Under the pieces are notes generated by a model. It worked only from the letters and a program-made list of their open reading frames with translations, did not search any database and was not told the origin of the DNA. The position numbers and the translations under genes are program-made. From assembly GCA_017469945.1 (NCBI GenBank), contig JAFUFI010000031.1:17930-81929 (forward strand): DNA of 64,000 bases, given 5' to 3'. Below are positions 16,535 through 25,615 of the stretch, in pieces (the first letter of the stretch is position 1; each line of letters opens with the position of its first letter). The DNA is from Lachnospiraceae bacterium (lineage in GTDB: Bacteria > Bacillota > Clostridia > Lachnospirales > Lachnospiraceae).

Positions 16535-17761
16535 ATGTTGCTAACACTTATCCCGTTGTTTGATGAGAATATTGCCGTAAGTGCATACTCGGTCTTTTCT
16601 CAAAAAGATAACATGTTCCTAAATCCTCTCGGACAGGTAACGGGTGTATACGACGGAGCTACTTATGTGCAGGGCATCGAGGCCGTTAATTCCATGGGTA
16701 TTGAGACCCTGTCCGGTGACAAGATGGTATTTGTTCCGGTATCTAACGTCTCCATCTTTTCCAACATCGAAGAGCAGTGCAAGGTACCTCACGTAAAGGT
16801 TGCGCTCCTTATCGACAGAACTGTTCCTCCGGTTGAGTCCTATGTAAAGAGATTAAAGGAATTAAAGGCTGCAGGCTTTAAGATAGCCATCAGAAAACTG
16901 GCTGTTTCCGAGTTCCAGGTATATGCACCTATATTGGAGCTTGTTGATTTTGTATTCCTCAACAACAAAAAGATCGCCATCGATAAGGCAAAGTTGTTCT
17001 TCTCAAAGCTTTATCCTTCGGCAAAGCTTATCGCCGGAAATATCGACACTATGGATACCTTTGAATCCTTAAAGAAAACCGGTGGTTATCATTATTACGA
17101 AGGAGAGTTCTACAGACTTCCCGTTACCAAGGGAAGCAAGGACATCGCTCCCTCTAAGATCACACAGTTAGAGCTCTTAAAGATCGTTAACAATCCTGAC
17201 TTTGAGCTCAATGATGCAGCTGACATCATCGGAAGAGATACAGCTCTTACATTATCGCTTTTGCAGATGGTAAACAGAGTTGTTAAGACTGCTGAGATTA
17301 CAACTATCAGACATGCCGCAGCTATGCTGGGACAAAAAGAATTAAAGAAATGGATCAATACGGCTGTTGTGGGAGAAATCAGCTCAGACCAGCCCAGCGA
17401 GATCACTCGTCTTACCTTGCTCCGCGCGAGATTTGCCGAAAACATCGCAGGATTCTTCGGACTTAAGATGCAAAGCGAAGAGCTGTTCCTTATGGGACTT
17501 TTCTCGATGCTTGATGTTATCCTTGATAAGCCTATGAGTGAAGCTTTAGAGATGATCCATGTTTCAAACGACATCAAAGCGGCTCTCGTTTCCAAGGAAG
17601 GAAAGTTTGCTCCTGTATATGAATTCATCCTTGCTTACGAGCAGGCTGATTGGAGCGAGGTTTCAAGGGTAATGCTCCTTAAGGAGATCGATGCCGACAA
17701 AGTATACCAGTCATATCTTGATACACTTAACTGGTACAGAAAGACAATTGTAGGCGTTTAG
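16535..17761 (+). CDS. EAL-HDOD (YuxH-type) signalling protein
   Basis: A 408-residue protein with the architecture of the YuxH family. Residues about 1-200 form an EAL-like fold in which the catalytic residues are not recognisable: the usual EALxRW region reads QGIEAVNSM and no DDFG motif is seen. Residues about 205-400 form an HDOD domain, with LLKIVNNPDFELNDAADII, ALTLSLLQMVNR and TIRHAAAMLGQKELKKWI. HDOD domains act as non-catalytic signalling scaffolds. A GAAAGGAG site lies 6 bases before the ATG. It ends 2 bases before the transporter gene, so the two may be co-transcribed. The exact function is unknown. Confidence 0.88.
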   Translation: MLLTLIPLFDENIAVSAYSVFSQKDNMFLNPLGQVTGVYDGATYVQGIEAVNSMGIETLSGDKMVFVPVSNVSIFSNIEEQCKVPHVKVALLIDRTVPPVESYVKRLKELKAAGFKIAIRKLAVSEFQVYAPILELVDFVFLNNKKIAIDKAKLFFSKLYPSAKLIAGNIDTMDTFESLKKTGGYHYYEGEFYRLPVTKGSKDIAPSKITQLELLKIVNNPDFELNDAADIIGRDTALTLSLLQMVNRVVKTAEITTIRHAAAMLGQKELKKWINTAVVGEISSDQPSEITRLTLLRARFAENIAGFFGLKMQSEELFLMGLFSMLDVILDKPMSEALEMIHVSNDIKAALVSKEGKFAPVYEFILAYEQADWSEVSRVMLLKEIDADKVYQSYLDTLNWYRKTIVGV

Positions 17762-17763
17762 TA

Positions 17764-18708
17764 ATGGAAAATCTTGTTTTTAGTCTTAATGCCACCGTTC
17801 CTATATTTTTACTTATGGTGTTAGGATTTTTGTTTCACAAAATTGGGTGGATAGATGATGTATTCGCCTCTAAAATGAACAAGTTTGTATTCACCGTACC
17901 TCTGCCGGTTTTGGTTTTTGAAGACCTGGCAGAGGTCGATTTTCGTCAGGCTTGGGATGGTAAATACGTTCTGTTTTGTTTCCTTGTGACCATCGCGTCG
18001 ATTCTGATCGCTACAGGTATTTCTTTTATCTGGAGGAAAAAGGGGATACAGGGAGAGTTTATTCAGTCCTCGTACCGTTCAAGTGCAGCTCTGCTTGGAA
18101 TAGCCTTTATACAGAATATCTACGGAAGCTCACACCTTGCGCCCCTAATGATAATCGGAAGCGTTCCGCTTTATAATATTATGGCGGTGACGGTGCTTGA
18201 ACTTTTTAAACCCGGGAGCAAAGGGCTTTCTAAAAAGACAATTCTCAAGACCCTTAAAGGTATTGCCACCAATCCGATCCTTATAGGAATCGTGACAGGT
18301 ATTATCTGGTCCCTCCTGCGGATCCCACTTGGCGGCATCCTTCAAAAGGCGGTTACAAGCGTAGGAAATATAGCAACTCCTTTGGGACTTATGGCTATGG
18401 GAGCGACCTTTGATTTTAAAAAGGCATTCGGAAAGCTGGGACCGGCACTTGCTGCTGCATTTATGAAGCTTTTTGGCTTCGCCGCTATATTTTTACCCCT
18501 TGCGGTAAAAATGGGATATCGGGACGAACAGCTTGTGGCAACCCTCGTTATGCTCGGAAGCGCAACGACCGTAAGCTGCTTTGTTATGGCTAAAAATATG
18601 GGACATGAAGGCGTAGTATCTTCATCAGTCATTATGCTTACAACTCTTTTATCCGCATTTTCCCTTACCTTCTGGCTCTGGCTTTTAAGGAGCTTAGGAC
18701 TGATCTAA
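17764..18708 (+). CDS. AEC family transporter (auxin efflux carrier/malate permease type)
   Basis: A 314-residue integral membrane protein with about ten hydrophobic spans in two similar halves, the hallmark of the AEC family. The N-terminal half has KMNKFVFTVPLPVLVFEDLA, and the C-terminal half has ATPLGLMAMGATFDF and the ATLVMLGSATTVSCF stretch. Bacterial members often carry malate, oxaloacetate or other organic acids. The malic enzyme in the same window makes organic acids plausible, but substrate and direction cannot be read from sequence. Confidence 0.88.
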   Translation: MENLVFSLNATVPIFLLMVLGFLFHKIGWIDDVFASKMNKFVFTVPLPVLVFEDLAEVDFRQAWDGKYVLFCFLVTIASILIATGISFIWRKKGIQGEFIQSSYRSSAALLGIAFIQNIYGSSHLAPLMIIGSVPLYNIMAVTVLELFKPGSKGLSKKTILKTLKGIATNPILIGIVTGIIWSLLRIPLGGILQKAVTSVGNIATPLGLMAMGATFDFKKAFGKLGPALAAAFMKLFGFAAIFLPLAVKMGYRDEQLVATLVMLGSATTVSCFVMAKNMGHEGVVSSSVIMLTTLLSAFSLTFWLWLLRSLGLI

Positions 18709-18779
18709 AGCTAAATATTTACTTTTCTTTACAAAAATGATATTATTGCGAATGTATGTGCAAAAATAGGAGATAAAAA

Positions 18780-20375
18780 ATGCCTGATACAATTAGCGAA
18801 ATCAAAAGAAGACGTACATTTGCGATAATATCCCACCCCGATGCAGGTAAGACAACCCTTACCGAGAAGTTCCTTCTTTACGGAGGAGCGATCAATCTTG
18901 CCGGTTCCGTAAAGGGAAAGGCTACCGCAAGACATGCGGTTTCCGACTGGATGGAGATTGAGAAGGAGCGTGGTATTTCTGTTACTTCTTCCGTACTTCA
19001 GTTTGAATATGACGGATATTGCATAAATATCCTTGATACCCCCGGACACCAGGACTTCTCCGAGGATACATATCGTACCCTTATGGCGGCAGACTCTGCG
19101 GTCATGGTTATCGATGCTTCTAAGGGCGTTGAGGCACAGACAAGAAAGCTCTTTAAGGTCTGCGTTATGCGCCATATTCCCATCTTTACATTTATCAACA
19201 AGATGGACAGAGACGCTATGGATACCTTTGAGCTCCTCGACGATATAGAAAAAGAGCTCGGTATCGCTACATGCCCCGTTAACTGGCCTATCGGCTCAGG
19301 TAAGGGCTTTAAGGGCGTATACGACAGGGAGAAAAAATGTGTTATCTGTTACTCTGACACCGAGAAGGGTACCAAGGAAGGAACAGCCACCGAAATCCCA
19401 GTTTCGGATGAAAAGCTCCTTAGAGAGACCATCGGTGATGAAGCGGCTGATAAGCTTTTTGAAGAGCTTGAGCTTCTTGACGGAGCCGGAGCCGACTTTG
19501 ATCTTGATACCGTAAGAAAGGGAGACCTTACTCCCGTTTGCTTCGGATCAGCTCTTACAAACTTCGGAGTAGAAATATTCCTTAAGCATTTCCTCAATAT
19601 GGCTACAACGCCCCTTCCGAGAAAGGCTGACTGCGGTGAGATCGATCCTTTAAGCGAAGATTTTTCTGCATTTGTCTTTAAGATACAGGCTAATATGAAC
19701 AAAGCCCACAGGGACAGGATCGCTTTTATCAGAGTTTGCTCCGGCAGATATGATGCCGCTGCGGAAGTAAGACATGTACAGGGAAATAAGGTAATGCGCC
19801 TTTCACAGCCTCAGCAGATCATGGCTGACGACCGTAAGATCCTTAGTGAGGCGTATGCCGGTGACATTATCGGTATTTTCGATCCGGGTATATTTTCAAT
19901 AGGCGATACGCTTTGCGCACCCAAGTCAAACTTTAAATACGAGGGTATTCCTACCTTCGCTCCGGAGCATTTCGCAAGAGTCAGACAGATGGATACCATG
20001 AAGCGTAAGCAGTTCGTCAAGGGTATCGAGCAGATAGCCCAGGAAGGTGCAATCCAGATCTTCCAGGAGTTTAACACGGGTCTTGAAGAGATCATCGTCG
20101 GAGTAGTCGGTGTGCTTCAGTTTGATGTGCTTAAATACAGACTTGAAAATGAGTACAATGTTGAGATAAAGCTTGAAAATCTTCCTTATGAACATATCCG
20201 ATGGATAGAGAATTATCAGGATTTCGATATTGCCAAGCTCTCCGGTACCTCCGATATGAAGAAGGTTAAGGATATGAAGGGCAATCCCTTACTTCTTTTC
20301 ATCAATCCCTGGAGTATCGGCATGACGGAAGAGAGAAACAAAGGGCTTATTCTCACGGAATTCAGTAAGAATTAA
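18780..20375 (+). CDS. prfC: Peptide chain release factor 3
   Basis: A 531-residue translational GTPase that recycles class I release factors after termination. The G domain has the P-loop HPDAGKTTLTEK (about 19-30), switch region GISVTSSVLQF, DTPGHQDFSEDTY (about 84-96) and NKMDRDAMD (about 140-148). Domains II and III follow, with the RF3-type C-terminus (GVLQFDVLKYRLENEY). Length is normal. AGGAG lies 5-6 bases upstream of the ATG at 18780. Confidence 0.96.
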   Translation: MPDTISEIKRRRTFAIISHPDAGKTTLTEKFLLYGGAINLAGSVKGKATARHAVSDWMEIEKERGISVTSSVLQFEYDGYCINILDTPGHQDFSEDTYRTLMAADSAVMVIDASKGVEAQTRKLFKVCVMRHIPIFTFINKMDRDAMDTFELLDDIEKELGIATCPVNWPIGSGKGFKGVYDREKKCVICYSDTEKGTKEGTATEIPVSDEKLLRETIGDEAADKLFEELELLDGAGADFDLDTVRKGDLTPVCFGSALTNFGVEIFLKHFLNMATTPLPRKADCGEIDPLSEDFSAFVFKIQANMNKAHRDRIAFIRVCSGRYDAAAEVRHVQGNKVMRLSQPQQIMADDRKILSEAYAGDIIGIFDPGIFSIGDTLCAPKSNFKYEGIPTFAPEHFARVRQMDTMKRKQFVKGIEQIAQEGAIQIFQEFNTGLEEIIVGVVGVLQFDVLKYRLENEYNVEIKLENLPYEHIRWIENYQDFDIAKLSGTSDMKKVKDMKGNPLLLFINPWSIGMTEERNKGLILTEFSKN

Positions 20376-20379
20376 TCAG

Positions 20380-20408
20380 TTCCCTTTTATAGCGCTTTAT
20401 GCTATAAT
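20380..20408 (+). promoter_or_regulatory. Extended -10 promoter before the Asp23 gene
   Basis: A perfect TATAAT at 20403-20408 is preceded by TG one base upstream (TGC), making an extended -10 element. The -35 region (TTCCCT, 20380-20385, 17-base spacer) is weak, as is usual for extended -10 promoters. It would drive the Asp23-nusB pair. Confidence 0.6.
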
Positions 20409-20475
20409 TAATCTGATTTAGGCTCTAAATTATTGAATCGACCGCCCATAATTCGGCGGATTGAAAGGAGTTATT

Positions 20476-20877
20476 ATGGCAGCACAGACTATCATAAACA
20501 GATACACTACGGATAGAAATAAGTCTACTACCAGACTTGGCGGAGATCCCTTAGGCGGAGAGATACTTATTGCGGATGATGTTGTGGCTATGATCGCCGC
20601 TCTTGCAGCTTCCGAGACAGACGGAGTCAGCAATGTCGGAAATACATATACAAGCGAGCTTATGAGCAAGGTCGGAGTTCACGACAAGACCAAGGGTGTT
20701 AAGGTTGACATCAGAGAGAATATCGTAAGAGTTTCCCTTGCTATTACAATTATGAACGGATTTGCAATTCCGGACATTTCACAGCAGGTACAAAAAAGAG
20801 TTAAGAATTCCGTTGAGAATATGACCGGCATGACCGTAAAGAGCGTAAATGTTCGAGTTATCGATGTAGAGGTCTGA
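20476..20877 (+). CDS. Asp23/Gls24 family envelope stress response protein
   Basis: A 133-residue protein of the Asp23/Gls24 family, which in Gram-positive bacteria sits at the inner membrane face and responds to envelope stress. I chose the ATG at 20476, which has GAAAGGAG 5 bases upstream; the TTG at 20461 lies in the ribosome site itself. Typical motifs are GEILIADDVVAMIAALAA, GVKVDIRENIVRVSLAI and the C-terminal MTGMTVKSVNVRVIDVEV (given in part). It lies just before nusB, a very common clostridial pairing. Confidence 0.93.
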   Translation: MAAQTIINRYTTDRNKSTTRLGGDPLGGEILIADDVVAMIAALAASETDGVSNVGNTYTSELMSKVGVHDKTKGVKVDIRENIVRVSLAITIMNGFAIPDISQQVQKRVKNSVENMTGMTVKSVNVRVIDVEV

Positions 20878-20884
20878 TTAATAT

Positions 20885-21307
20885 ATGATGAACAGGCATG
20901 AACTGCGGGAAAGGCTTTTTAAGCTTTTGTTCCGTATTGAATTTAATAGCCCGGAAGAGATGCCGGAGCAGATTAAAATGTTCTGCGAGGACGCTGAAAA
21001 CGGGACACTCGAAACCGAAGATGGCGAGTACGTTACCGGAAAGTACGAAAAGATAATGAACCTTAAGGAAGAGATCGATAAGACGATCGATGAGAACGCT
21101 TCCGGATGGGATATTACAAGAATCGGTAAAGTCGAGCTCGCGATCCTTCGGCTTTCGGTATACGAGCTTTGCTATGACGAAGATATACCTACCGGCGTGG
21201 CGATGAACGAGGCCGTCGAGCTTGCCAAGAAGTTCGGACAGGATAATTCCGGTGCCTTCGTCAACGCGGTTTTATCAAAGATCAAAACAGCCAGAGGAAT
21301 AGAGTAA
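20885..21307 (+). CDS. nusB: Transcription antitermination factor NusB
   Basis: A 140-residue NusB, which with NusE (S10) binds boxA in rRNA leader transcripts. The N-terminal RNA-binding part begins NRHELRERLFKLLF, and the C-terminal half carries RIGKVELAILRLSVYELCYDEDIPTGVAMNEAVELAKKFG (recognisable by its parts VELAILRLSVYEL and NEAVELAKKFG) and ends FVNAVLSKI. Length is normal. It follows the Asp23 gene by 7 bases. Confidence 0.94.
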   Translation: MMNRHELRERLFKLLFRIEFNSPEEMPEQIKMFCEDAENGTLETEDGEYVTGKYEKIMNLKEEIDKTIDENASGWDITRIGKVELAILRLSVYELCYDEDIPTGVAMNEAVELAKKFGQDNSGAFVNAVLSKIKTARGIE

Positions 21308-21335
21308 AGCAGTGCCAAAAAAGGTACTGCTTTCT
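21306..21335 (+). terminator. Hairpin after nusB, possible terminator or attenuator
   Basis: An 11-bp stem AAAGCAGTGCC (21306-21316) and GGTACTGCTTT (21323-21333) encloses a six-A loop. The following CTTTCCATTTTT is only a partial U-tract, so it may terminate weakly and let some transcription pass into xseA. Confidence 0.5.
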
Positions 21336-21360
21336 TTCCATTTTTACAGGACGGAAAAAT

Positions 21361-22575
21361 ATGCCGCAAACTGTGTATACCGTAGGACAATTAAATAGAT
21401 ATATCAAGAATATATTTAACGGCGATTACGTTCTGCGAGATCTTACGGTTAAGGGGGAGGTAAGTAACTGCAAGTACCATTCCTCCGGGCACATTTTCTT
21501 TACATTAAAGGATGAGACCGGCAGCGTAAAGTGTATTATGTTTGCCGGAAACAGAGGCGGGCTTCCCTTTAAGATGACCGACGGGATGCTTGTTAATGTA
21601 ACCGGGTATGTGGACGTATACTTAGCGGATGGTGCGTACCAGCTGTACGCCAAGTCTGTTACCAAAGAGGGTGCGGGCGAACTGTACGAAAGGTTCGAAA
21701 GATTAAAAGAGGATCTAGAAGAAAGAGGCATGTTTGCCGAAGAGTATAAGCAAAAGATCCCCACAGACGCCAAGTGTATCGGAATTGTTACGGCCTCCAC
21801 GGGAGCCGCTATAAGGGATATTATAAATGTCTCCAAAAGACGAAATCCATACATTCAGCTTATACTGTATCCCGCTATAGTACAGGGACCTGAAGCAGCC
21901 CCCAGCATAGTAAAGGGAATCAAGGCACTTGAAAAATACGGCGTAGATCTTATGATAGTAGGACGCGGAGGCGGATCTATCGAGGATCTATGGGCTTTTA
22001 ATGAAGAGATGGTTGCCCAGGCCATATTCGACTGCAGCGTACCTATTATTTCTGCTGTAGGACACGAAATTGACTTTACGATAGCGGATTTTGTAGCTGA
22101 CCTTAGGGCTGCTACACCTTCAGCCGCCGCTGAGCTTGCTGTAAGTGAAATCGTTAGGATCGATGAAGCAATTTACTCAAGAAAAGAAGAGCTTGACGGG
22201 CTGATGATGAATCTTTTGTCCGAAAAAAAAGGACGTATAGAGCATCAGCTAAGACAGTTAAAGCTTCTTGACCCGGAGTATAAACTAAGGCAGTCCAAAG
22301 AAAGACTTGCAAGAATAGAGATTGCTTTAAATGATGCGATAGAGGGAATAATCAAATCCCGAAGGCAGCGCCTGTCCCTTCTTTCATCGAGACTTGACGG
22401 CTCGTCGCCTCTTAAAAGACTAAAGAGCGGTTATGCCTTTGTTACTGACGAAAAGGGCAAGAGGGTTAAGAGCGTAAAGCAGCTAAAGAGTGGCATGAAG
22501 ATAGATATGGCTTTAACCGATGGATATGCCACCGCCACTGTGGATGAGATTAAAGAAAACAAAGATCAGGTGTAA
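21361..22575 (+). CDS. xseA: Exodeoxyribonuclease VII large subunit
   Basis: A 404-residue XseA, the large subunit of the single-strand exonuclease VII. The N-terminal OB fold has VKGEVSNCKYHSSGHIFFTLKD. The catalytic part carries GIVTASTGAAIRDI, GRGGGSIEDLWAFNEE (about 201-216) and SAVGHEIDFTIADFVADLRAATPSAAAE (recognisable by GHEIDFTIADFVAD). A coiled-coil C-terminal region follows. It is immediately followed by xseB, its small-subunit partner. Confidence 0.96.
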   Translation: MPQTVYTVGQLNRYIKNIFNGDYVLRDLTVKGEVSNCKYHSSGHIFFTLKDETGSVKCIMFAGNRGGLPFKMTDGMLVNVTGYVDVYLADGAYQLYAKSVTKEGAGELYERFERLKEDLEERGMFAEEYKQKIPTDAKCIGIVTASTGAAIRDIINVSKRRNPYIQLILYPAIVQGPEAAPSIVKGIKALEKYGVDLMIVGRGGGSIEDLWAFNEEMVAQAIFDCSVPIISAVGHEIDFTIADFVADLRAATPSAAAELAVSEIVRIDEAIYSRKEELDGLMMNLLSEKKGRIEHQLRQLKLLDPEYKLRQSKERLARIEIALNDAIEGIIKSRRQRLSLLSSRLDGSSPLKRLKSGYAFVTDEKGKRVKSVKQLKSGMKIDMALTDGYATATVDEIKENKDQV

Positions 22576-22577
22576 AT

Positions 22578-22808
22578 ATGGCAGAATCAAAGACCAAAGA
22601 AAAAGAGAATATCACCCTTGAAAAGATGCTTGATAATATCGATGAGATAATCGAAAAACTCGAGGACGAGGAGCTGCCTTTGGAGGAGGCTTTTGCCGAA
22701 TACTCAAAGGGAGTAAAGCTTATAGCCGAGGCAAACAAAAAGGTGGACCGTGTCGAGAAAAAGGTCCAAAAGCTTCTTGATAATGGGGAAACAGAGGACT
22801 TTGAATAA
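22578..22808 (+). CDS. xseB: Exodeoxyribonuclease VII small subunit
   Basis: A 76-residue XseB with the characteristic helical pair LEKMLDNIDEIIEKLEDEELPLEEA and FAEYSKGVKLI (both quoted in part). It binds XseA to form exonuclease VII. It starts 2 bases after xseA, and its stop overlaps the next start by one base, so translation is coupled. Confidence 0.95.
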   Translation: MAESKTKEKENITLEKMLDNIDEIIEKLEDEELPLEEAFAEYSKGVKLIAEANKKVDRVEKKVQKLLDNGETEDFE

Positions 22809-23728
22809 TGGATAAAAAGGAATTTGAAGCCTTGCTTGATAAAAAGGTAAGCGAGGTTGAAGATATATTAAACAGGCATCTGCCTGAGCCGAAGGGACTT
22901 CAAAAAACTGTGTTAGAGTCTATGGAGTATTCCTGTTTGGCGGGAGGAAAGAGGCTTCGCCCCATCATCCTTACAGAAAGCTATAAGCTTTTTTCGGGAA
23001 GTGATGAGCTTCCCTATGAAGTGGAAAGCTTCGCGGCAGCGATCGAGTTTATACACAGCTACTCCCTTGTACATGACGATCTGCCTGCTATGGACAATGA
23101 CGAGTTCAGAAGAGGTCGCCTTACAACTTGGAAAGTGTACGGTGACGGGATGGGAGTGCTTGCGGGCGATGCTCTTTTAAACTATGCCTTCGAGACGGCT
23201 TTTGGCGCCGCCGCCGGTATAGATGATGCTTTGACCTTATCCAGAATCGTAAAGGCCGGAGCAATGCTTTCGGAAAAGAGCGGCTCTTACGGAATGATCG
23301 GAGGACAGTGCGCCGATCTTGAGGCGGAAGGAAGAGGTTCGGACGTAACCATCGGAGATCTTCTCTTTATTCATGAACATAAAACGGCATGCCTTATCGA
23401 AGCCGCCCTTATGGTGGGAGGCATCCTTGGAGGCGCGGATGAAAAAGAGATAGAAATCCTTAAAAAGATCGGATCGAATGTAGGAATAGCTTTCCAGATA
23501 AGAGACGATATTCTTGATGTTATCGGAAATACCGAAGAGCTCGGCAAAAAGACCGGAAGCGATGCTCAAAATGACAAAGTAACCTATGTTACCCTTAAAG
23601 GCATCGAGGAGTCTGAGGCCGAGGCTGAGAGCCTTAGTAAGGAAGCCGAAGAGCTTTTGAAGTCTCTGCCGGGAGATAAAGATTTCCTATCGATGCTTAT
23701 TGATTCCCTTATAGGAAGAATGCGGTGA
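22808..23728 (+). CDS. ispA: Polyprenyl (farnesyl/geranyl) diphosphate synthase
   Basis: A 306-residue trans-prenyltransferase of the IspA type that condenses isopentenyl diphosphate into farnesyl diphosphate. The first aspartate-rich motif is DDLPAMDNDEFRRGR (about 95-109, DDxxxxD form) and the second is FQIRDDILDVIG (about 230-241). A GGKRLRP motif (about 46-52) binds diphosphate. It precedes dxs, which starts the same isoprenoid pathway, by 18 bases. Confidence 0.95.
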   Translation: MDKKEFEALLDKKVSEVEDILNRHLPEPKGLQKTVLESMEYSCLAGGKRLRPIILTESYKLFSGSDELPYEVESFAAAIEFIHSYSLVHDDLPAMDNDEFRRGRLTTWKVYGDGMGVLAGDALLNYAFETAFGAAAGIDDALTLSRIVKAGAMLSEKSGSYGMIGGQCADLEAEGRGSDVTIGDLLFIHEHKTACLIEAALMVGGILGGADEKEIEILKKIGSNVGIAFQIRDDILDVIGNTEELGKKTGSDAQNDKVTYVTLKGIEESEAEAESLSKEAEELLKSLPGDKDFLSMLIDSLIGRMR

Positions 23729-23746
23729 TTTAATCGGAGTTAGCTT

Positions 23747-25612
23747 ATGTATCTTGAAAAGATAAATAAAGTCGGCGATGTAAAAAAGATTCCCGCCGAA
23801 CATCTCGGAGTTTTATGTGACGAGATAAGAGATTTCTTAATAGAAAAAATAAGCCATACCGGAGGACATTTAGGCTCTAATCTTGGAGTCGTTGAACTTA
23901 CGGTAGCGCTTCATCTTGAGCTTAATCTTCCTAAAGACGATATTATCTGGGATGTAGGACACCAGTCCTATACACACAAGCTTTTGTCCGGAAGAAGAGA
24001 GGGGTTTGACAGCCTTCGCATGTACCACGGAATGAGCGGTTTCCCTAAAAGAAGGGAGAGCGACTGTGACTGTTTCGATACAGGCCACAGCTCAACTTCC
24101 ATTTCCGCGGGTCTCGGACTTGTAAAAGCAAGAGATATCTCCGGGGAGAAAAAGACTGTGGTTTCCGTAATAGGTGACGGATCCCTTACCGGCGGACTGG
24201 CCTTTGAAGCTTTAAATAATGCGGGAAAATCGGACAGCAACTTTATTATCATCCTTAACGATAATAAGATGTCTATTTCAGAGAATGTAGGAGCTATTCC
24301 CAAGTACTTAAACTCAATCCGTACAAGCGAAGGATACCTTGATCTTAAGGATGACGTTTACAACAAGATCGTAGGAACCCCTGCCGGAAATAATATCGTA
24401 AAAAATATCAGAAGAGCTAAAAACAGTTTTAAATCCCTTTATTCCCCGGGTATGATGTTCGAGGAAATGGGTATTGTATATTTAGGCCCCATTAACGGAC
24501 ATGACATAGACGCTATGCGCAAGGCTTTAAAAGAAGCCAAGCGTATTAAGAGGGCGGTTATGATCCATGTGATCACAGAAAAAGGAAAGGGATATGAACC
24601 TGCCATAAGACACCCGGCAAGATTCCACGGAACCGGCCCCTTTGATATAGAAACAGGACTTCCCAAGAAGTCCTCTGCTGTATCCTGGACCAATGTCTTT
24701 TCTACGGTTATGGTAAAGCTCGGGGCAAGGAATCCGAAAATCTGTGCCGTAACGGCGGCTATGCCTGACGGAACGGGACTTAAGAGATTTTATAATGCAT
24801 ATCCCGAGAGATTTTTTGACGTGGGGATCGCCGAGGAGCATGCTGTTACCTTTGCAGCGGGACTTGCCGCGGGAGGGCTTACCCCGGTTGTGGCTATTTA
24901 TTCTTCATTTTTACAAAGAGCCTACGACCAGATAATCCACGATGTATGTCTGCAGGATCTTCCGGTTGTTTTTGCCGTTGACAGAGCGGGCATCGTCGGT
25001 AACGACGGCGAGACCCACCAGGGTATATTCGATCTGTCCTTCCTTTCGGGAATCCCGGGGATGACTGTTATGGCACCCAAGAACCTTTGGGAGTTTTCGG
25101 ATATGCTGAAATTTGCGGTTTCTTACGGACACCCCATCGCCGTCAGATACCCCAGAGGTGCTGTATATGAAGGCCTCGAGGAGTTTAGAACAGATATTGC
25201 CATCGGTGAGGCCGAGTGGATCTACAGAGAAGAAGAGATTGCCCTTGTAGCCGTTGGTTCTATGGTTGAAACCGCCGAAAAGGTCAGAACTGGTCTTGAA
25301 AAGAAGGGACACAAAGCAAGCCTTATCAACGCGAGATTTGTAAGTCCCATAGACACTGAGAGCATAAGAGAGGCGATGCGCTGCCACAAGCTTATCGTTA
25401 CATTGGAAGAAAACGTTAGAAGCGGCGGATTCGGCGAGAGAGTTTTGGACTTTATCAATTCTGAAAAGCTTGCAGGTAAAGAGCCGGGCGCGGACTGCCT
25501 TATCATAAGTCTTCCGGATTGCTTTATCGAGCACGGAGATTGCGCTCTTCTAAAGGCTGCAAACGGAATCGATGCGGACAGCATTACCGAAAAGATCCTC
25601 GAAAGAGTTTGA
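23747..25612 (+). CDS. dxs: 1-deoxy-D-xylulose-5-phosphate synthase
   Basis: A 621-residue thiamine-diphosphate enzyme that joins pyruvate and glyceraldehyde-3-phosphate at the head of the non-mevalonate pathway. The N-terminal part has GGHLGSNLGVVELTVALH (about 39-56), the GDGSLTGG ThDP motif (about 144-151) and NDNKMSISENVG. The central transketolase-like domain has VGIAEEHAVTFAAGLA and FLQRAYDQIIHDV. The C-terminal domain is complete. Length is normal. The ATG has a CGGAG site upstream. It clusters with ispA, tlyA and nadK as in many Clostridia. Confidence 0.97.
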   Translation: MYLEKINKVGDVKKIPAEHLGVLCDEIRDFLIEKISHTGGHLGSNLGVVELTVALHLELNLPKDDIIWDVGHQSYTHKLLSGRREGFDSLRMYHGMSGFPKRRESDCDCFDTGHSSTSISAGLGLVKARDISGEKKTVVSVIGDGSLTGGLAFEALNNAGKSDSNFIIILNDNKMSISENVGAIPKYLNSIRTSEGYLDLKDDVYNKIVGTPAGNNIVKNIRRAKNSFKSLYSPGMMFEEMGIVYLGPINGHDIDAMRKALKEAKRIKRAVMIHVITEKGKGYEPAIRHPARFHGTGPFDIETGLPKKSSAVSWTNVFSTVMVKLGARNPKICAVTAAMPDGTGLKRFYNAYPERFFDVGIAEEHAVTFAAGLAAGGLTPVVAIYSSFLQRAYDQIIHDVCLQDLPVVFAVDRAGIVGNDGETHQGIFDLSFLSGIPGMTVMAPKNLWEFSDMLKFAVSYGHPIAVRYPRGAVYEGLEEFRTDIAIGEAEWIYREEEIALVAVGSMVETAEKVRTGLEKKGHKASLINARFVSPIDTESIREAMRCHKLIVTLEENVRSGGFGERVLDFINSEKLAGKEPGADCLIISLPDCFIEHGDCALLKAANGIDADSITEKILERV

Positions 25613-25615
25613 TTT